The translations under genes were made by a program, and so were the position numbers. The notes beneath the pieces were generated by a model, which was given only the letters and a program-made list of their open reading frames with translations, was not told the origin of the DNA and searched no databases. A stretch of DNA of 64,000 nucleotides from Salinisphaera sp049568105 (lineage in GTDB: Bacteria > Pseudomonadota > Gammaproteobacteria > Nevskiales > Salinisphaeraceae). Below, in pieces: positions 46,133 to 55,333 of the stretch (position 1 is its first letter; every line of letters starts with the position of its first letter). Location: NCBI RefSeq assembly GCF_049568105.1, contig NZ_CP145335.1:2232001-2296000 (forward strand). Reading direction: 5' to 3'.

Positions 46133-46645
46133 AACGCTTTTGCCCAGGGCTGGACCGGTTCTCGCATAAACAGGCGTGGCCGAGCGGCAACGCGGCGGTA
46201 TCGATTGGATGCAACATACTATCAAATTTTTGTTAACGCCGGTCGATCTCGAGCTGGATCGCTTCCGGCCGTATCAAGGGCTCGCGTAAGCGCCGCCGCA
46301 TGGCCTGCCGGCCCGCCGAACGAGACACAAGCCGCGACCGCCGGAACTTGCCGCTGTCCGGATTCGCAATACACCGGGCGCTTGGAATTGCGCTTTCACG
46401 GCGCGGTCCAATCCTTCTGCACGAACGCCCGATAGTCACACTACGACAATCATCCCGCGTTCGAGCCTGGCAGAGCGAGCCAGCAGCCCATCCAACGCCT
46501 TCTTGCAGCCAAAGGCATCGGATACAGAGACCAACCCCTTAATCACGCGCATCACGGCAAAGGCTCGCTTCTCGCCTATTGGGGCAATAACGGGGACTAT
46601 AAGTATATGGTTCAGGCCACGCGGCCGCCCGGATCGGAGACCGCC
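46133..46645. other. Intergenic, divergent promoter region
   Basis: About 510 bp between the kinase and PPK2. A stretch near 46171 resembles the start of a serine tRNA (GTGGCCGAGCGG), but no arms or acceptor follow, so it is rejected. No gene was seen. Confidence 0.4.
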
Positions 46646-47455
46646 ATGGGTACCCAGCATTCATCCGTCCAACCTGCTGTGGCGGCCGTGACGCCGATCG
46701 CCAAGCATGACTACAAGCATACTCTGCGTCGCCTGCAGATCGAGCTGGTCAAGTTGCAGCGCCATGTCATCCACTGCCAGGACAAGATCCTCGTGATCTT
46801 CGAAGGCCGCGACGCCGCCGGCAAGGACGGCACCATCAAGCGTATCGTCCAGCATTTAAGCCCGCGCGAAACCCGGGTGGTTGCCTTGGGGCGGCCTTCG
46901 GAAGCCGATCGCGGCGCCTGGTATTTCCAGCGGCATGTCGCGCATCTCCCCACCGCTTCAGAATTCGTGCTGTTCAATCGCAGCTGGTACAACCGAGCCG
47001 GCGTCGAGCGAGTGATGGGGTTTTGCGACGATCGCCAATACGAAGAGTTCATGGCGACCGTCCTCGATTTCGAACAGATGCTGGTGCGCTCAGGCATCAA
47101 ACTGTTCAAGTATTATCTGGACATCAGCCAGGACGAGCAGATCAAACGCTTGGCCGAACGCCGCCGCGATCCGCTCAAACAATGGAAAATCAGCCCGATC
47201 GATGCCGAAGCGGTCGCGCGTTGGGCCGACTACAGCCGTGCCCGCAACGAAATGTTCGCCCGGACCCATGCCGCGTCTTCACCCTGGACCGTAGTTCGGG
47301 CCGATCGCAAACGGGTGGCTCGACTGAACCTGATCAAAGATCTTTTGCTCCGGCTCGACTATGAGGGCAAGAATAAAACGCTGCTGCTGCCGAACCCGGA
47401 TGTCGTTTTTCCCTACGACGAAGCCTGCCTACACAACGGCATGATCGCGGCCTGA
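46646..47455 (+). CDS. ppk2: Polyphosphate kinase 2 (PPK2)
   Basis: 269 residues from ATG 46646, preceded by GGAGA; an ATG 13 codons upstream lacks a Shine-Dalgarno. The Walker A is FEGRDAAGKDGT (residues 52-63). The Walker B and lid region is VLFNRSWYNRAGVERVMGF, with the conserved EEFMATVLDFEQML and DPLKQWKISPIDAEA blocks typical of PPK2. It transfers phosphate between polyphosphate and nucleotides. It is a single-domain class I enzyme by length. Confidence 0.95.
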   Translation: MGTQHSSVQPAVAAVTPIAKHDYKHTLRRLQIELVKLQRHVIHCQDKILVIFEGRDAAGKDGTIKRIVQHLSPRETRVVALGRPSEADRGAWYFQRHVAHLPTASEFVLFNRSWYNRAGVERVMGFCDDRQYEEFMATVLDFEQMLVRSGIKLFKYYLDISQDEQIKRLAERRRDPLKQWKISPIDAEAVARWADYSRARNEMFARTHAASSPWTVVRADRKRVARLNLIKDLLLRLDYEGKNKTLLLPNPDVVFPYDEACLHNGMIAA

Positions 47456-48407
47456 CCGGCATAGGCCATACTCAGGCTACGGATCCGCTCAATGCATACG
47501 GCAGCGGCCGGCATGGCAGCATAACGCTTGGGCCTCGCCTCCGGATCCAACGGGGACCGGTTCGCCAGCCCAATGCTGCAACAGCCGACGATAGCCACGG
47601 GCTAGCCAATCTGCCGCACCGTGCCATCCATTGTTTCACTGACCGACAAGTGCATTGGGGACGGCCTAGCGGCAAGGCCACGGGCTGATCGCGTCTACTA
47701 CCAGCACAAAAGGCTGAGCTTGCGTTCCGACCAACCCCGTAGATTCGATCGTCACACTACGTCGTCAACCGGCCTGGGAATCCTCGCCATATCCCGCCGG
47801 CGCTCGGCTTCAGGGCACAGTCGGCGACTACACTGTTGCACACCCCTCGGCGATCGAGCGGGGATCGGGCCCGCGCGGCCGCAGACATGCGGCAACGCGG
47901 GCATCACAATATTAACGCCGCTTGCGGCTTTTGTAGTTCTGATAGGCCGTTCGTGCCACGCGTTTTACTTTTTCCTGATTACGCGGGTTCGAAAGCCAGC
48001 GCTTCGCCTTGCTTACAAGTCGGTTCGCCATGATCGCTTGCCATACATGGTTGTTTTGATCATCTACTGTAACAGCGCTGGGCGCATACGCTAATGACCA
48101 GCCAAGCCCCAGCCCGAACACGCTGCGGGATCGCGACACCGGCATGCGAGCTCGGTCGATACGCCGCCCCAGCTCGCCAAGGCCTCAGCGCTGGGCATCG
48201 CCCCCGAGCTGAGCGGGTCGCGGGATTCACAGACCGCCTTGCACGGGGCCGAGGCGGCTTACTTTCTTGCCAGCTGAAGATGCTTGCTCGGCTAGTGATT
48301 CATGGTACGAGCTCGACTAAGCTCGAATGCGGTAACCCACGCTCCCGCCGGCGTCGCCTATCTTTGAGGCCGACGTAGGGCGTTATCTGATCGAATTAAG
48401 GATCGCT
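47456..48407. other. Intergenic, contains a possible small gene
   Basis: About 950 bp. The only candidate is the 39-codon frame at 47912-48031; otherwise nothing was found. Confidence 0.35.
47912..48031 (-). CDS. Possible small basic protein
   Basis: 39 residues, MANRLVSKAKRWLSNPRNQE, then KVKRVARTAYQNYKSRKRR. It is very basic with a regular amphipathic pattern; about 16 of 39 residues are Arg or Lys or His-like charges. The Shine-Dalgarno is weak. No family is recognised; a nucleic-acid-binding role is a guess. The surrounding DNA is otherwise non-coding. Confidence 0.35.
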   Translation of the reverse strand: MANRLVSKAKRWLSNPRNQEKVKRVARTAYQNYKSRKRR

Positions 48408-49430
48408 ATGGATTCGGTGACACAAGCCTGCCTCGGAGCCGCTATCGGCGGCGTGGTCATGCCCAAACTCGGGCGGCGCGCGCTTCTGCTCGGGGCGGCC
48501 CTCGGCACCCTGCCGGATCTGGATGTACTGATCGACTACGGTGACGCCGTCGCCAATTTCACGCACCACCGGGGCTTTAGCCACTCTCTGTTCGTACTCA
48601 CAGGAATCGCCACACTGTTCGCCGGGCTCGCCAGCTGTTGGCATCGCACGCGCACCATTGCCACATTCGGACACTGGTGGTGGCTGTTCGCGCTCTGCCT
48701 GCTCACGCATCCGATCCTGGATGCGTTTACCACCTACGGTACCCAGCTGCTCTGGCCACTCCCGGTCCGACCAATCAGCTGGAACAATCTGGCGATCATC
48801 GACCCGGCCTACACGCTGCCACTACTGATTGGCGTGATCGTCTTTGCATTTCGGCCGAGCCGGCATCGGCTGCTGAGCGCGATGTTGGCGCTCTCTTGTA
48901 TCTATATCGTATTCAGCTTTGCTGCCCAAGCCTATGTGAGCTCACGCGTGCATGCTGTTCTGGTGAATCGCGGCCTGGAAGACGCCCCGGTACTCATCCA
49001 GCCTGCCCCGCTGACCACGCTGCTTTGGCGAGTCACGGTGATAGACGATGCCCGAGCGCTCGATGGCTGGGTCAGTCTGTTCGATGGCCGAACCCCGATC
49101 TCATTTACGGCCCGAACACTGGGAACGCATTTGCGGGACGCCGCCATGGCGACGCCCGACGGCCGTCGCCTGGCTTGGTTTTGCGGCCCTTTCCTGCGTT
49201 ATCACACCGCTTCTAGCCAAACCGGCCAGGAGTTGCACGCTACTGATATTCGGCTACTGTTCCCCGGTGCCCATCCGTTCGTGTTTGCGATCGCGCAGCG
49301 CCAGCCCGACTCGGCCTGGCAGCCGATGCCCAGCTACAGCGTTGCTCACGACAGCGTCGATTTCGCTACCGTGAAACGCTTGGTCGCAAGAATTGTTGCC
49401 CCCGAGATTCACCCGACCGCCTCGCGATGA
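48408..49430 (+). CDS. YdjM/DUF457-type membrane-bound metal-dependent hydrolase
   Basis: 340 residues. The N-terminal motifs MDSVTQACLGAAIGG, TLPDLDVLI, THHRGFSHSLFVLTGI, and LTHPILDAFTTYGTQLLWPL provide the histidine/aspartate metal ligands of the YdjM/YfhO family. There are about four membrane helices (for example RTIATFGHWWWLFALCLLTH region and LPLLIGVIVFAFRPS). A C-terminal soluble domain of ~140 residues follows. The natural substrate is unknown. The start codon follows AAGGATC at the usual distance. Confidence 0.87.
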   Translation: MDSVTQACLGAAIGGVVMPKLGRRALLLGAALGTLPDLDVLIDYGDAVANFTHHRGFSHSLFVLTGIATLFAGLASCWHRTRTIATFGHWWWLFALCLLTHPILDAFTTYGTQLLWPLPVRPISWNNLAIIDPAYTLPLLIGVIVFAFRPSRHRLLSAMLALSCIYIVFSFAAQAYVSSRVHAVLVNRGLEDAPVLIQPAPLTTLLWRVTVIDDARALDGWVSLFDGRTPISFTARTLGTHLRDAAMATPDGRRLAWFCGPFLRYHTASSQTGQELHATDIRLLFPGAHPFVFAIAQRQPDSAWQPMPSYSVAHDSVDFATVKRLVARIVAPEIHPTASR

Positions 49431-49442
49431 ACCGACGCCCAG

Positions 49443-49495
49443 CCCCTGATCGGCCCCTGATCGGCCCCTGATCGGCCACGGTCGGCCACGGTCGG
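49443..49495. repeat. Short tandem repeats
   Basis: CCCCTGATCGG occurs three times (49443-49475), directly followed by CCACGGTCGG twice (49476-49495). They lie between the YdjM-like gene and the convergent LysR gene. Confidence 0.85.
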
Positions 49496-49537
49496 CAAGA
49501 CGACCGGTACCAAGGGCCTCACTCACGGCAGGCCCGG

Positions 49538-50434
49538 CTATGCCGCCGGCCCCGCCGACGAACCGCTCGGTGCGCCGGCATGCACGACCCGCTGTTCGAA
49601 CGCGGCCAGAGCCGGCGACCATCCCGGTTTCTGCGGCGCGACCCAACATGTGGTGACGCAGCCAATGTCTTCGGGCAAAGCAAGGTAGTCGATCGCAAAG
49701 CGAGACTGTTGTGCCACAACGACCGCTTCCGGCAATAGTGCATAGCCCATACCTGCGGCCACACAGCCAAGAATAGCGTCGATCGAGCCGAACTCGAATA
49801 TTCGGCTGCCATAGACGCCCTGATGAGCCAACAAACGCTCGATGCAATGTCGGTAGTGACAGCCCTGCTTAAAAGCCAGAAACGGCCTTTCGATCAGCCG
49901 CTGCGGGCTTGGCCAGTCTGGCTGCGACCCCGCACTGACCAGCACCAGCGATTCGCTAAAGGCCTCTGCCGTATAAAGTCGGGGATGCGGCACGGAGCCG
50001 GCGATAAATGCACAGTCCAGCGTGCCGTCTAGCAGCGCGGCAACCAAATCAGCCGTGGTGCCGGTGGTCAGGCGCAGATCGACCCTGGGATAACGAGCAT
50101 GATAGGCCGCGAGTATGTCCGGCAGCCGGACCGCAGCCGTGGTTTCCATTGCCCCAATGCGCAGGACGCCGCTCGGGGCCTCGATATCCTGAAACGCAGC
50201 AAGTGCCTCGTCGTGCGTAGCCAGTACACGCCGAGCATGATCCAGAAGCAGATACCCAGCAGGTGTCGGCGCGATCTGGCCATTACGTGTGAACAAGGCC
50301 ACACCCAGCTCTTTTTCGAGCTTTTTTACGTGCGCAGTCACGTTCGATTGAACAGTATGCATGCGCTGTGCCGCAACGCTGAAACTGCCAACGGCCGCGA
50401 CCGTCGCGAACAGGCGAAGAGATTGGAGCTGCAT
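49538..50434 (-). CDS. LysR-family transcriptional regulator
   Basis: 298 residues from ATG 50434 (MQLQSLRLFATVAAVGSFSV). The winged helix-turn-helix (AAQRMHTVQSNVTAHVKKLE) and substrate-binding domain (VLRIGAMETTAAVRLPDILA, RLTTGTTADLVAALLDGTLD) are clear. It is divergent from the PNPOx-type gene at 50660, a likely target. The effector is unknown. The C-terminus ends with a PAGPAA-like Ala/Gly/Ser tail. Confidence 0.92.
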   Translation of the reverse strand: MQLQSLRLFATVAAVGSFSVAAQRMHTVQSNVTAHVKKLEKELGVALFTRNGQIAPTPAGYLLLDHARRVLATHDEALAAFQDIEAPSGVLRIGAMETTAAVRLPDILAAYHARYPRVDLRLTTGTTADLVAALLDGTLDCAFIAGSVPHPRLYTAEAFSESLVLVSAGSQPDWPSPQRLIERPFLAFKQGCHYRHCIERLLAHQGVYGSRIFEFGSIDAILGCVAAGMGYALLPEAVVVAQQSRFAIDYLALPEDIGCVTTCWVAPQKPGWSPALAAFEQRVVHAGAPSGSSAGPAA

Positions 50435-50659
50435 GGAACGAGACAAACCATCACAAATAGCGATTCAATCAATCACTATAAATCGTTTTAACCGATTAAG
50501 CGTAGTCGCTACCGTACGTCAGGTGATTCGTATCGCAGGCTGCCCAGCTGACGATCGCCCCAAGCGATTCAGATCGCGCAGCCAATGATCCGAACAACCC
50601 AATTCATCGATGGTCGAGGCCAGCCAGCTCGACCCGCTATTCGAATACGGAGGTTAGAC
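50435..50659. promoter_or_regulatory. Divergent promoter region of the LysR/PNPOx pair
   Basis: 225 bp, AT-rich at 50455-50510 (AATCAATCACTATAAATCGT), followed by GGAGG for the right-hand gene. No sure binding site was set. Confidence 0.4.
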
Positions 50660-51163
50660 ATGAACGAACCCGATCTGGGTATGCGTGCGGCCGAAATCCT
50701 AAGCGCTCTTTTATACGCCAATATCGCCACGGCCAGCGACAACCTACCCTGGAACACGCCGGTGACCGCGGTGCCTGCGGCCAATCTCGATCTGTACTGG
50801 TCTTCCTGGACCGAGGCGGTGCATTCGAAAAATATCCACGCCAACCCCGATATCTTTGTCACCTATTACGATTCGACGCGGGCACGAGGCACCAATAATC
50901 ACCGCTGTCTGTATCTGCGCTGCCGGGCCGTCGTCGTATCCGATCCCGACGAGGCCATAGCCGCGCACGAACTGATTTATCCCGGCGCACCGGTCGGCCT
51001 CGATGATTTCTTCGGCGTGGGGCTACGGCGTTTCTATCGGGCACGGCCGATTCAGGCTTGGCTGAATTGTCTATCGGAGCAACAGCTTCAGCCCGGCACT
51101 CTGGATATGCGTGTCGAGGTCTCGCTGGCCGCGATTCGTCGTGCCTTCCAGGCCAGCGATTAA
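50660..51163 (+). CDS. Pyridoxamine 5'-phosphate oxidase-like protein
   Basis: 167 residues from ATG 50660, with GGAGG upstream. The split-barrel core is ILSALLYANIATASDNLPWN, then NLDLYWSSWTEAVHSKNIHA and DIFVTYYDSTRARGTNNHRC. It belongs to the flavin-binding PNPOx-like superfamily without assigned reaction. It is divergent from a LysR gene, which suggests controlled expression. Confidence 0.8.
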   Translation: MNEPDLGMRAAEILSALLYANIATASDNLPWNTPVTAVPAANLDLYWSSWTEAVHSKNIHANPDIFVTYYDSTRARGTNNHRCLYLRCRAVVVSDPDEAIAAHELIYPGAPVGLDDFFGVGLRRFYRARPIQAWLNCLSEQQLQPGTLDMRVEVSLAAIRRAFQASD

Positions 51164-51787
51164 ACCCTGACCTGTGTCGAACCGCTTGCCCGAGCTTTGT
51201 TGCTAGCGCCAGTTGAGGCGTCGTACGCGCACCGTGCTGCAGACCGCTGATCGCGATCCTGTACGCGTGGCATGGCCCGGACCGTTACGCCATAAGACCT
51301 CAGGCTTGATTCGATATCGGCGGCCCAACCGAATGCGCCAAGCGCTAACGCATAGCTATCGAGCGGGGCGCCTTCTGGAATCGGCCGATGGCACGCCATT
51401 TGCCATGCCTCGCCCGGCTGTGCACCGTGATGTTTCAGTCAGCGCTTGGCGCAGCTTTGGGAACTTCAGCCCGCCCTCGACCGCTTCGGTCGCATACCGG
51501 ATACCTGGGGGCACAGGATCGGCCCATGTCGCAGCCGTCGCCCACCGCATAGAGCAGCCGAAACCATGCGGCAGCCTGGCCTGGGCAGGCTCGCGAAACA
51601 GCGACCACACCGACTGGGTCGTCTTGTGACAGGGGCCGTAACGCGCAGCCGTTAACATAGGCCGTAACAGCCGAGCTCATATCCCGCCCATCGAGGCGCC
51701 GTAACCGTTAAACTATAGAGTATCGCGCCGCCCTGGCGCGGCTGTTCCCCCCTGGCGCGACACGGCGCCCGAGCCTACAGGCATCGC
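51164..51787. other. Intergenic, leader region of the DEAD-box helicase gene
   Basis: About 620 bp before the helicase, which may include a long 5' untranslated leader as is common for cold-induced helicase genes. No gene was recognised. Confidence 0.4.
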
Positions 51788-53611
51788 ATGACCTCCCCCA
51801 GTTCTCAAGAAAACGATCCCATGCCTTTTTCGGCTATGGGTCTATCGGACTCAGTAATGCAGGCGTTGTCGGACGTCGGCTATGAAACGCCCTCACCTAT
51901 TCAGGCGGCGACGATCGGCCCGCTGCTGACCGGGCGCGATGTGCTGGGGCAGGCTCAGACTGGCACTGGCAAGACCGCCGCGTTTGCACTGCCGATCCTG
52001 TCCGGCCTACAGCCCGGCCAAGACAAGGCGCCGCGTGCGCTGGTGCTGGCACCAACGCGAGAACTGGCGATCCAGGTTGCCGAGGCATTCCAGCGCTATG
52101 CGTCCTATATGCCGGGCTTTCATGTGCTGCCGATCTACGGCGGCCAGGGTTACGGACCGCAGCTGAACGCGCTCAAGCGTGGCGTGGATGTCGTGGTCGG
52201 CACCCCCGGCCGAGTGATCGACCATCTCAAGCGCGGCACGCTGCGTCTGGACCGGCTGGAATGGCTGGTGCTGGACGAGGCCGATGAAATGCTGCGCATG
52301 GGCTTCATCGATGACGTCGAATGGGTCTTCGAAAACACTCCGCCCGAGCGGCAGGTGGCGCTGTTTTCGGCGACTATGCCGAACGCGATTCGCCGGATCG
52401 CCAAAACCCATCTGCGTGACCCGGCCGAAGTCACGATCCAGACCCGTACCACCACGGCCGACAATATCCGGCAGCGCTATTGGATCGTCGGCGGTGGAAT
52501 CAGCAAGCTCGAAGCCTTGACCCGGTTACTCGAAGCCGAGCCGTTCGATGCCATGATCGTGTTCGCTCGGACCAAGAAAGCCACCGACGAGCTGGCCGAA
52601 AAGATAGCCGCGCGCGGCTACGCCTGTGCCGCGCTCAACGGCGATATCGTGCAGGCCCAGCGCGAGCGTACGATCGCCCAGCTCAAAAGCCGCCAGATCG
52701 ACGTGATCGTCGCGACCGATGTGGCCGCCCGCGGCCTAGATGTCGAGCGCATCAGCCATGTGATCAATTTCGATATCCCGCACGATAGCGAATCGTATGT
52801 GCATCGCATCGGGCGGACCGGACGTGCCGGCCGCGCGGGCGATGCGATCCTGTTCGCCACCACACGCGAAAAACGCCTGTTCAAGAACATCGAGCGCGCC
52901 ACCCGGCAGGCTATCGAGCCGATGGATATGCCGAGCATGGCGGCCGTCAACGCCCAGCGTGTCGAGCGTTTCAAACAGAGCATGACCGATACCCTGGAAG
53001 CCGGGGGCCTGGAACAGTTCACTGAATTGGTCGAGGCCTATCGGGCCGAGCACAACGTAGACCCCATACAGCTTGCGGCGGCCCTGGCACGGCTGGCCCA
53101 GGGCAATGAACCACTCACGCTGGGCGCCACTTCGACCGACGGCGCCGCCCAAGCCGATGACAAAGACGGCGCCGCCCAAGCCGATGACAAAACAGCCGGA
53201 GGCGGCAAGAAAGCGGCGAAGCATAAATCGACGACCGATGATTCGAACATGGAAACATTCCGGATCGAAGTCGGTCGTCAGCACGGGGTCGCGCCGCGCA
53301 ATATCGTTGGCGCCATTACCAACGAGGCCGGTGTCGACAGTCAGCACATCGGGCGCATCGCGATCCTCGACGACTTCAGCCTGGTCGATCTGCCCCAGGG
53401 CATGCCCGACGACGTGTTCGCGCACTTAAAAACCGTCTGGGTCGCCAACCGCCAACTGGCGATCAGCCGGGTCGAAAACAGCGCCGGTGCATCGGCGTCC
53501 GACCCACGGTCGAAATCGGGCCGCGCCAAGGACAAACCCCGGCAATCGAAACCATCTAAGAAGAAGAACAAACCGGCCGCTAAAAAAAGCAAGAAAAAGC
53601 CGAAAACATAG
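51788..53611 (+). CDS. deaD: DEAD-box RNA helicase, DeaD/CsdA type
   Basis: 607 residues. DEAD motifs in order: AQTGTGKTAAFALP (I), PTRELAIQV (Ia), TPGR, DEADEMLRMGF (II), SATMP (III), and HRIGRTGRAGRAGDAI (VI). After the core a linker leads to a DbpA-type RNA-binding domain (FRIEVGRQHGVAPRNIVGAI, then TNEAGVDSQHIGRIAI). A 27-bp tandem duplication (53141-53194) doubles GAAQADDK in the linker. The C-terminus is a lysine-rich tail (KPSKKKNKPAAKKSKKKPKT). DeaD assists ribosome assembly and RNA decay in the cold. Confidence 0.95.
   Translation: MTSPSSQENDPMPFSAMGLSDSVMQALSDVGYETPSPIQAATIGPLLTGRDVLGQAQTGTGKTAAFALPILSGLQPGQDKAPRALVLAPTRELAIQVAEAFQRYASYMPGFHVLPIYGGQGYGPQLNALKRGVDVVVGTPGRVIDHLKRGTLRLDRLEWLVLDEADEMLRMGFIDDVEWVFENTPPERQVALFSATMPNAIRRIAKTHLRDPAEVTIQTRTTTADNIRQRYWIVGGGISKLEALTRLLEAEPFDAMIVFARTKKATDELAEKIAARGYACAALNGDIVQAQRERTIAQLKSRQIDVIVATDVAARGLDVERISHVINFDIPHDSESYVHRIGRTGRAGRAGDAILFATTREKRLFKNIERATRQAIEPMDMPSMAAVNAQRVERFKQSMTDTLEAGGLEQFTELVEAYRAEHNVDPIQLAAALARLAQGNEPLTLGATSTDGAAQADDKDGAAQADDKTAGGGKKAAKHKSTTDDSNMETFRIEVGRQHGVAPRNIVGAITNEAGVDSQHIGRIAILDDFSLVDLPQGMPDDVFAHLKTVWVANRQLAISRVENSAGASASDPRSKSGRAKDKPRQSKPSKKKNKPAAKKSKKKPKT
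53141..53194 (+). repeat. 27-bp tandem duplication within deaD
   Basis: GGCGCCGCCCAAGCCGATGA-type unit at 53141-53167 is repeated at 53168-53194 with two differences at the end. It keeps the frame and doubles the peptide GAAQADDK in the flexible linker. Confidence 0.9.
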
Positions 53612-53724
53612 CGCCAAGCGCTATCGAGGCTTGCCCCGAACAGCCGAGCTTTGAAGGCATGCCCGCCATGGCCGGGCCATGGTCGTGGCGCCCGCTGACC
53701 GAGCCGTGCATACCCTGTTCGACG

Positions 53725-53749
53725 GCCCGGCCTCTTGTGCCGGGCTTTA
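53725..53749 (+). terminator. Terminator downstream of deaD
   Basis: Stem GCCCGGC/GCCGGGC (53725-53731 with 53739-53745) followed by TTTAA. It lies 114 bp past the helicase stop. Confidence 0.6.
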
Positions 53750-53871
53750 AGGCTACCAAGCGACGCAACAGCCGCTTGGTGCCAAACAGCCATCGCAGGC
53801 TCTGGGCCGTGGCGTGTAACACAAGCCCGGCCCGACTCAAGGTTGACGAGCGATGCCTTACTGGTAATCGA

Positions 53872-54684
53872 TCAAACGATCTGGCGCTTGGGCTGGGTCC
53901 GAACGTGGGTCGAATACAGCGTTAGCCCAGTCAGCGATATGCCGCCAACGATATTACCCAGTACAGTCGGGATTTCATTCCATAGAATGTAGTCGCCCAG
54001 GGTGAACCGGCCGTCCAGCATCAAACCGAGCGGGAACAGAAACATATTGACCACGGAGTGTTCGAAGCCAAGATAGAAGAACACCATGATCGGCATCCAC
54101 ATGGCGACGACTTTGCCGGTCGCCGTGGTGGAGACCATGGCCCCGACCACGCCCATGGAAACCATCCAATTGCATAGACAGCCGCGGATAAACAGCGTGA
54201 CCCAGCCGCCCAGGCCGTGCTCCTTATAGCCGATCGTCCGACTCTCGCCGATTTGGGCGATGCTCTGGCCGACGTCGTTGACCGGGCTATCGAAACCGTA
54301 GGTGAAATTCACGGACATGAGCAGCGCTACGGTCAACGCGCCCAGTAAATTGCCGACGAAGACCAGCCCCCAATTCTCCAGCACGCGCGGCAGCGTTACG
54401 CCCGGCCGCCGGTCGAGCCAGGCCAACGGCGTAAGCATGAACACGCCGGTCAGAAGATCGAACTTCATGAGATACAGCATGCAAAAGCCCACCGGGAACA
54501 ACACAGCCCCGAGCAGTGGCTGCCCCGTCTGTACGTTGATAGTGACCGCGAACACGACTGCAAGCGCCAATACAGCGCCGGCCATGTAAGCGCGTATGAC
54601 GGTATCGCGCCATCCCATATAGACTTTGGATTCACCTGAATCCACGAGTTTCTTCACGAATTCGGCAGGTTCTAGATAGGCCAT
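53872..54684 (-). CDS. Formate/nitrite transporter (FNT) family channel
   Basis: 270 residues with six membrane helices. The FNT signature is visible: MAYLEPAEFVKKLVDSGESK, FPVGFCMLYLMKFDLLTGVF (L(L/I)TG motif), NWGLVFVGNLLGALTVALLM, and FFYLGFEHSVVNMFLFPLGL with the conserved FEHSVVNM histidine. The channel exchanges formate, nitrite or HS- anions. GGAGA precedes the ATG. It is alone; its link to the formamidase at 20 kb (a formate producer) is only a suggestion. Confidence 0.93.
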   Translation of the reverse strand: MAYLEPAEFVKKLVDSGESKVYMGWRDTVIRAYMAGAVLALAVVFAVTINVQTGQPLLGAVLFPVGFCMLYLMKFDLLTGVFMLTPLAWLDRRPGVTLPRVLENWGLVFVGNLLGALTVALLMSVNFTYGFDSPVNDVGQSIAQIGESRTIGYKEHGLGGWVTLFIRGCLCNWMVSMGVVGAMVSTTATGKVVAMWMPIMVFFYLGFEHSVVNMFLFPLGLMLDGRFTLGDYILWNEIPTVLGNIVGGISLTGLTLYSTHVRTQPKRQIV

Positions 54685-55333
54685 TCATCGTCTCCGTCAA
54701 CGGAATTGAGCCGCCGTTTCGCAGCCTTGAGGTGTGCACAAGGACCTAGCCCTTGACCGGCCAGCGCGGGCTGTTTCATCCGCAAGCCAGGCTCACGCCG
54801 TGATCGAGCAAACATCTGAACGATTCACGATCACGCGATCTCGCCAGACCAGACCGACGTGCTAGCAGCCCGGCGACATTCGATCGGGCCTTCAACAAGT
54901 CGGCTTGGATAGGGTCGTTCACCGCCTCTGCCGGACAGTGCAGCAGCGATCATGCCAATCGCTTTTTTCCAACCAGGTTTGCATTCAGAAACAGATCACT
55001 GGCCTGCTCGACTGCAAAAGCTGCTGGATACATAGGACACACTAGCGCACCGACAACGGCTGGCTTTCGCACCAAAGCAGCCCATTCGAGCTGCGCCAAG
55101 CGCGGCCAGATCGCCGGTCTGATAATGGGCACACTCGATAGCCATCAATACCCGATGCAGTAATGCTGCGGAAGCCGTTGCCTGACAGTCGCCACAGGCC
55201 TGGTCTTGAGGGCCCACGGGTGAGACGGTAGCCGATCTGTCGATCCGCCCTAGCGTTCAGTCGCCAGGCTCCTCGTTGACCCACCGAGTCGCCGCCGATG
55301 TCCGGCATGCCCCGCCACGGCCCGAAGACGCGT
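54685..55333. other. Intergenic, no gene recognised
   Basis: About 650 bp. Three short minus-strand frames share no family motif and overlap one another, so none is reported. Confidence 0.4.

Noticed and set aside
46168..46205. Possible tRNA-Ser-like start (GTGGCCGAGCGG)
   Set aside because: No anticodon arm, variable arm or acceptor pairing follows, so it is chance similarity.
49443..49495. Tandem repeats considered as a CRISPR array
   Set aside because: The units are directly adjacent with no spacers and only 10-11 bp long.
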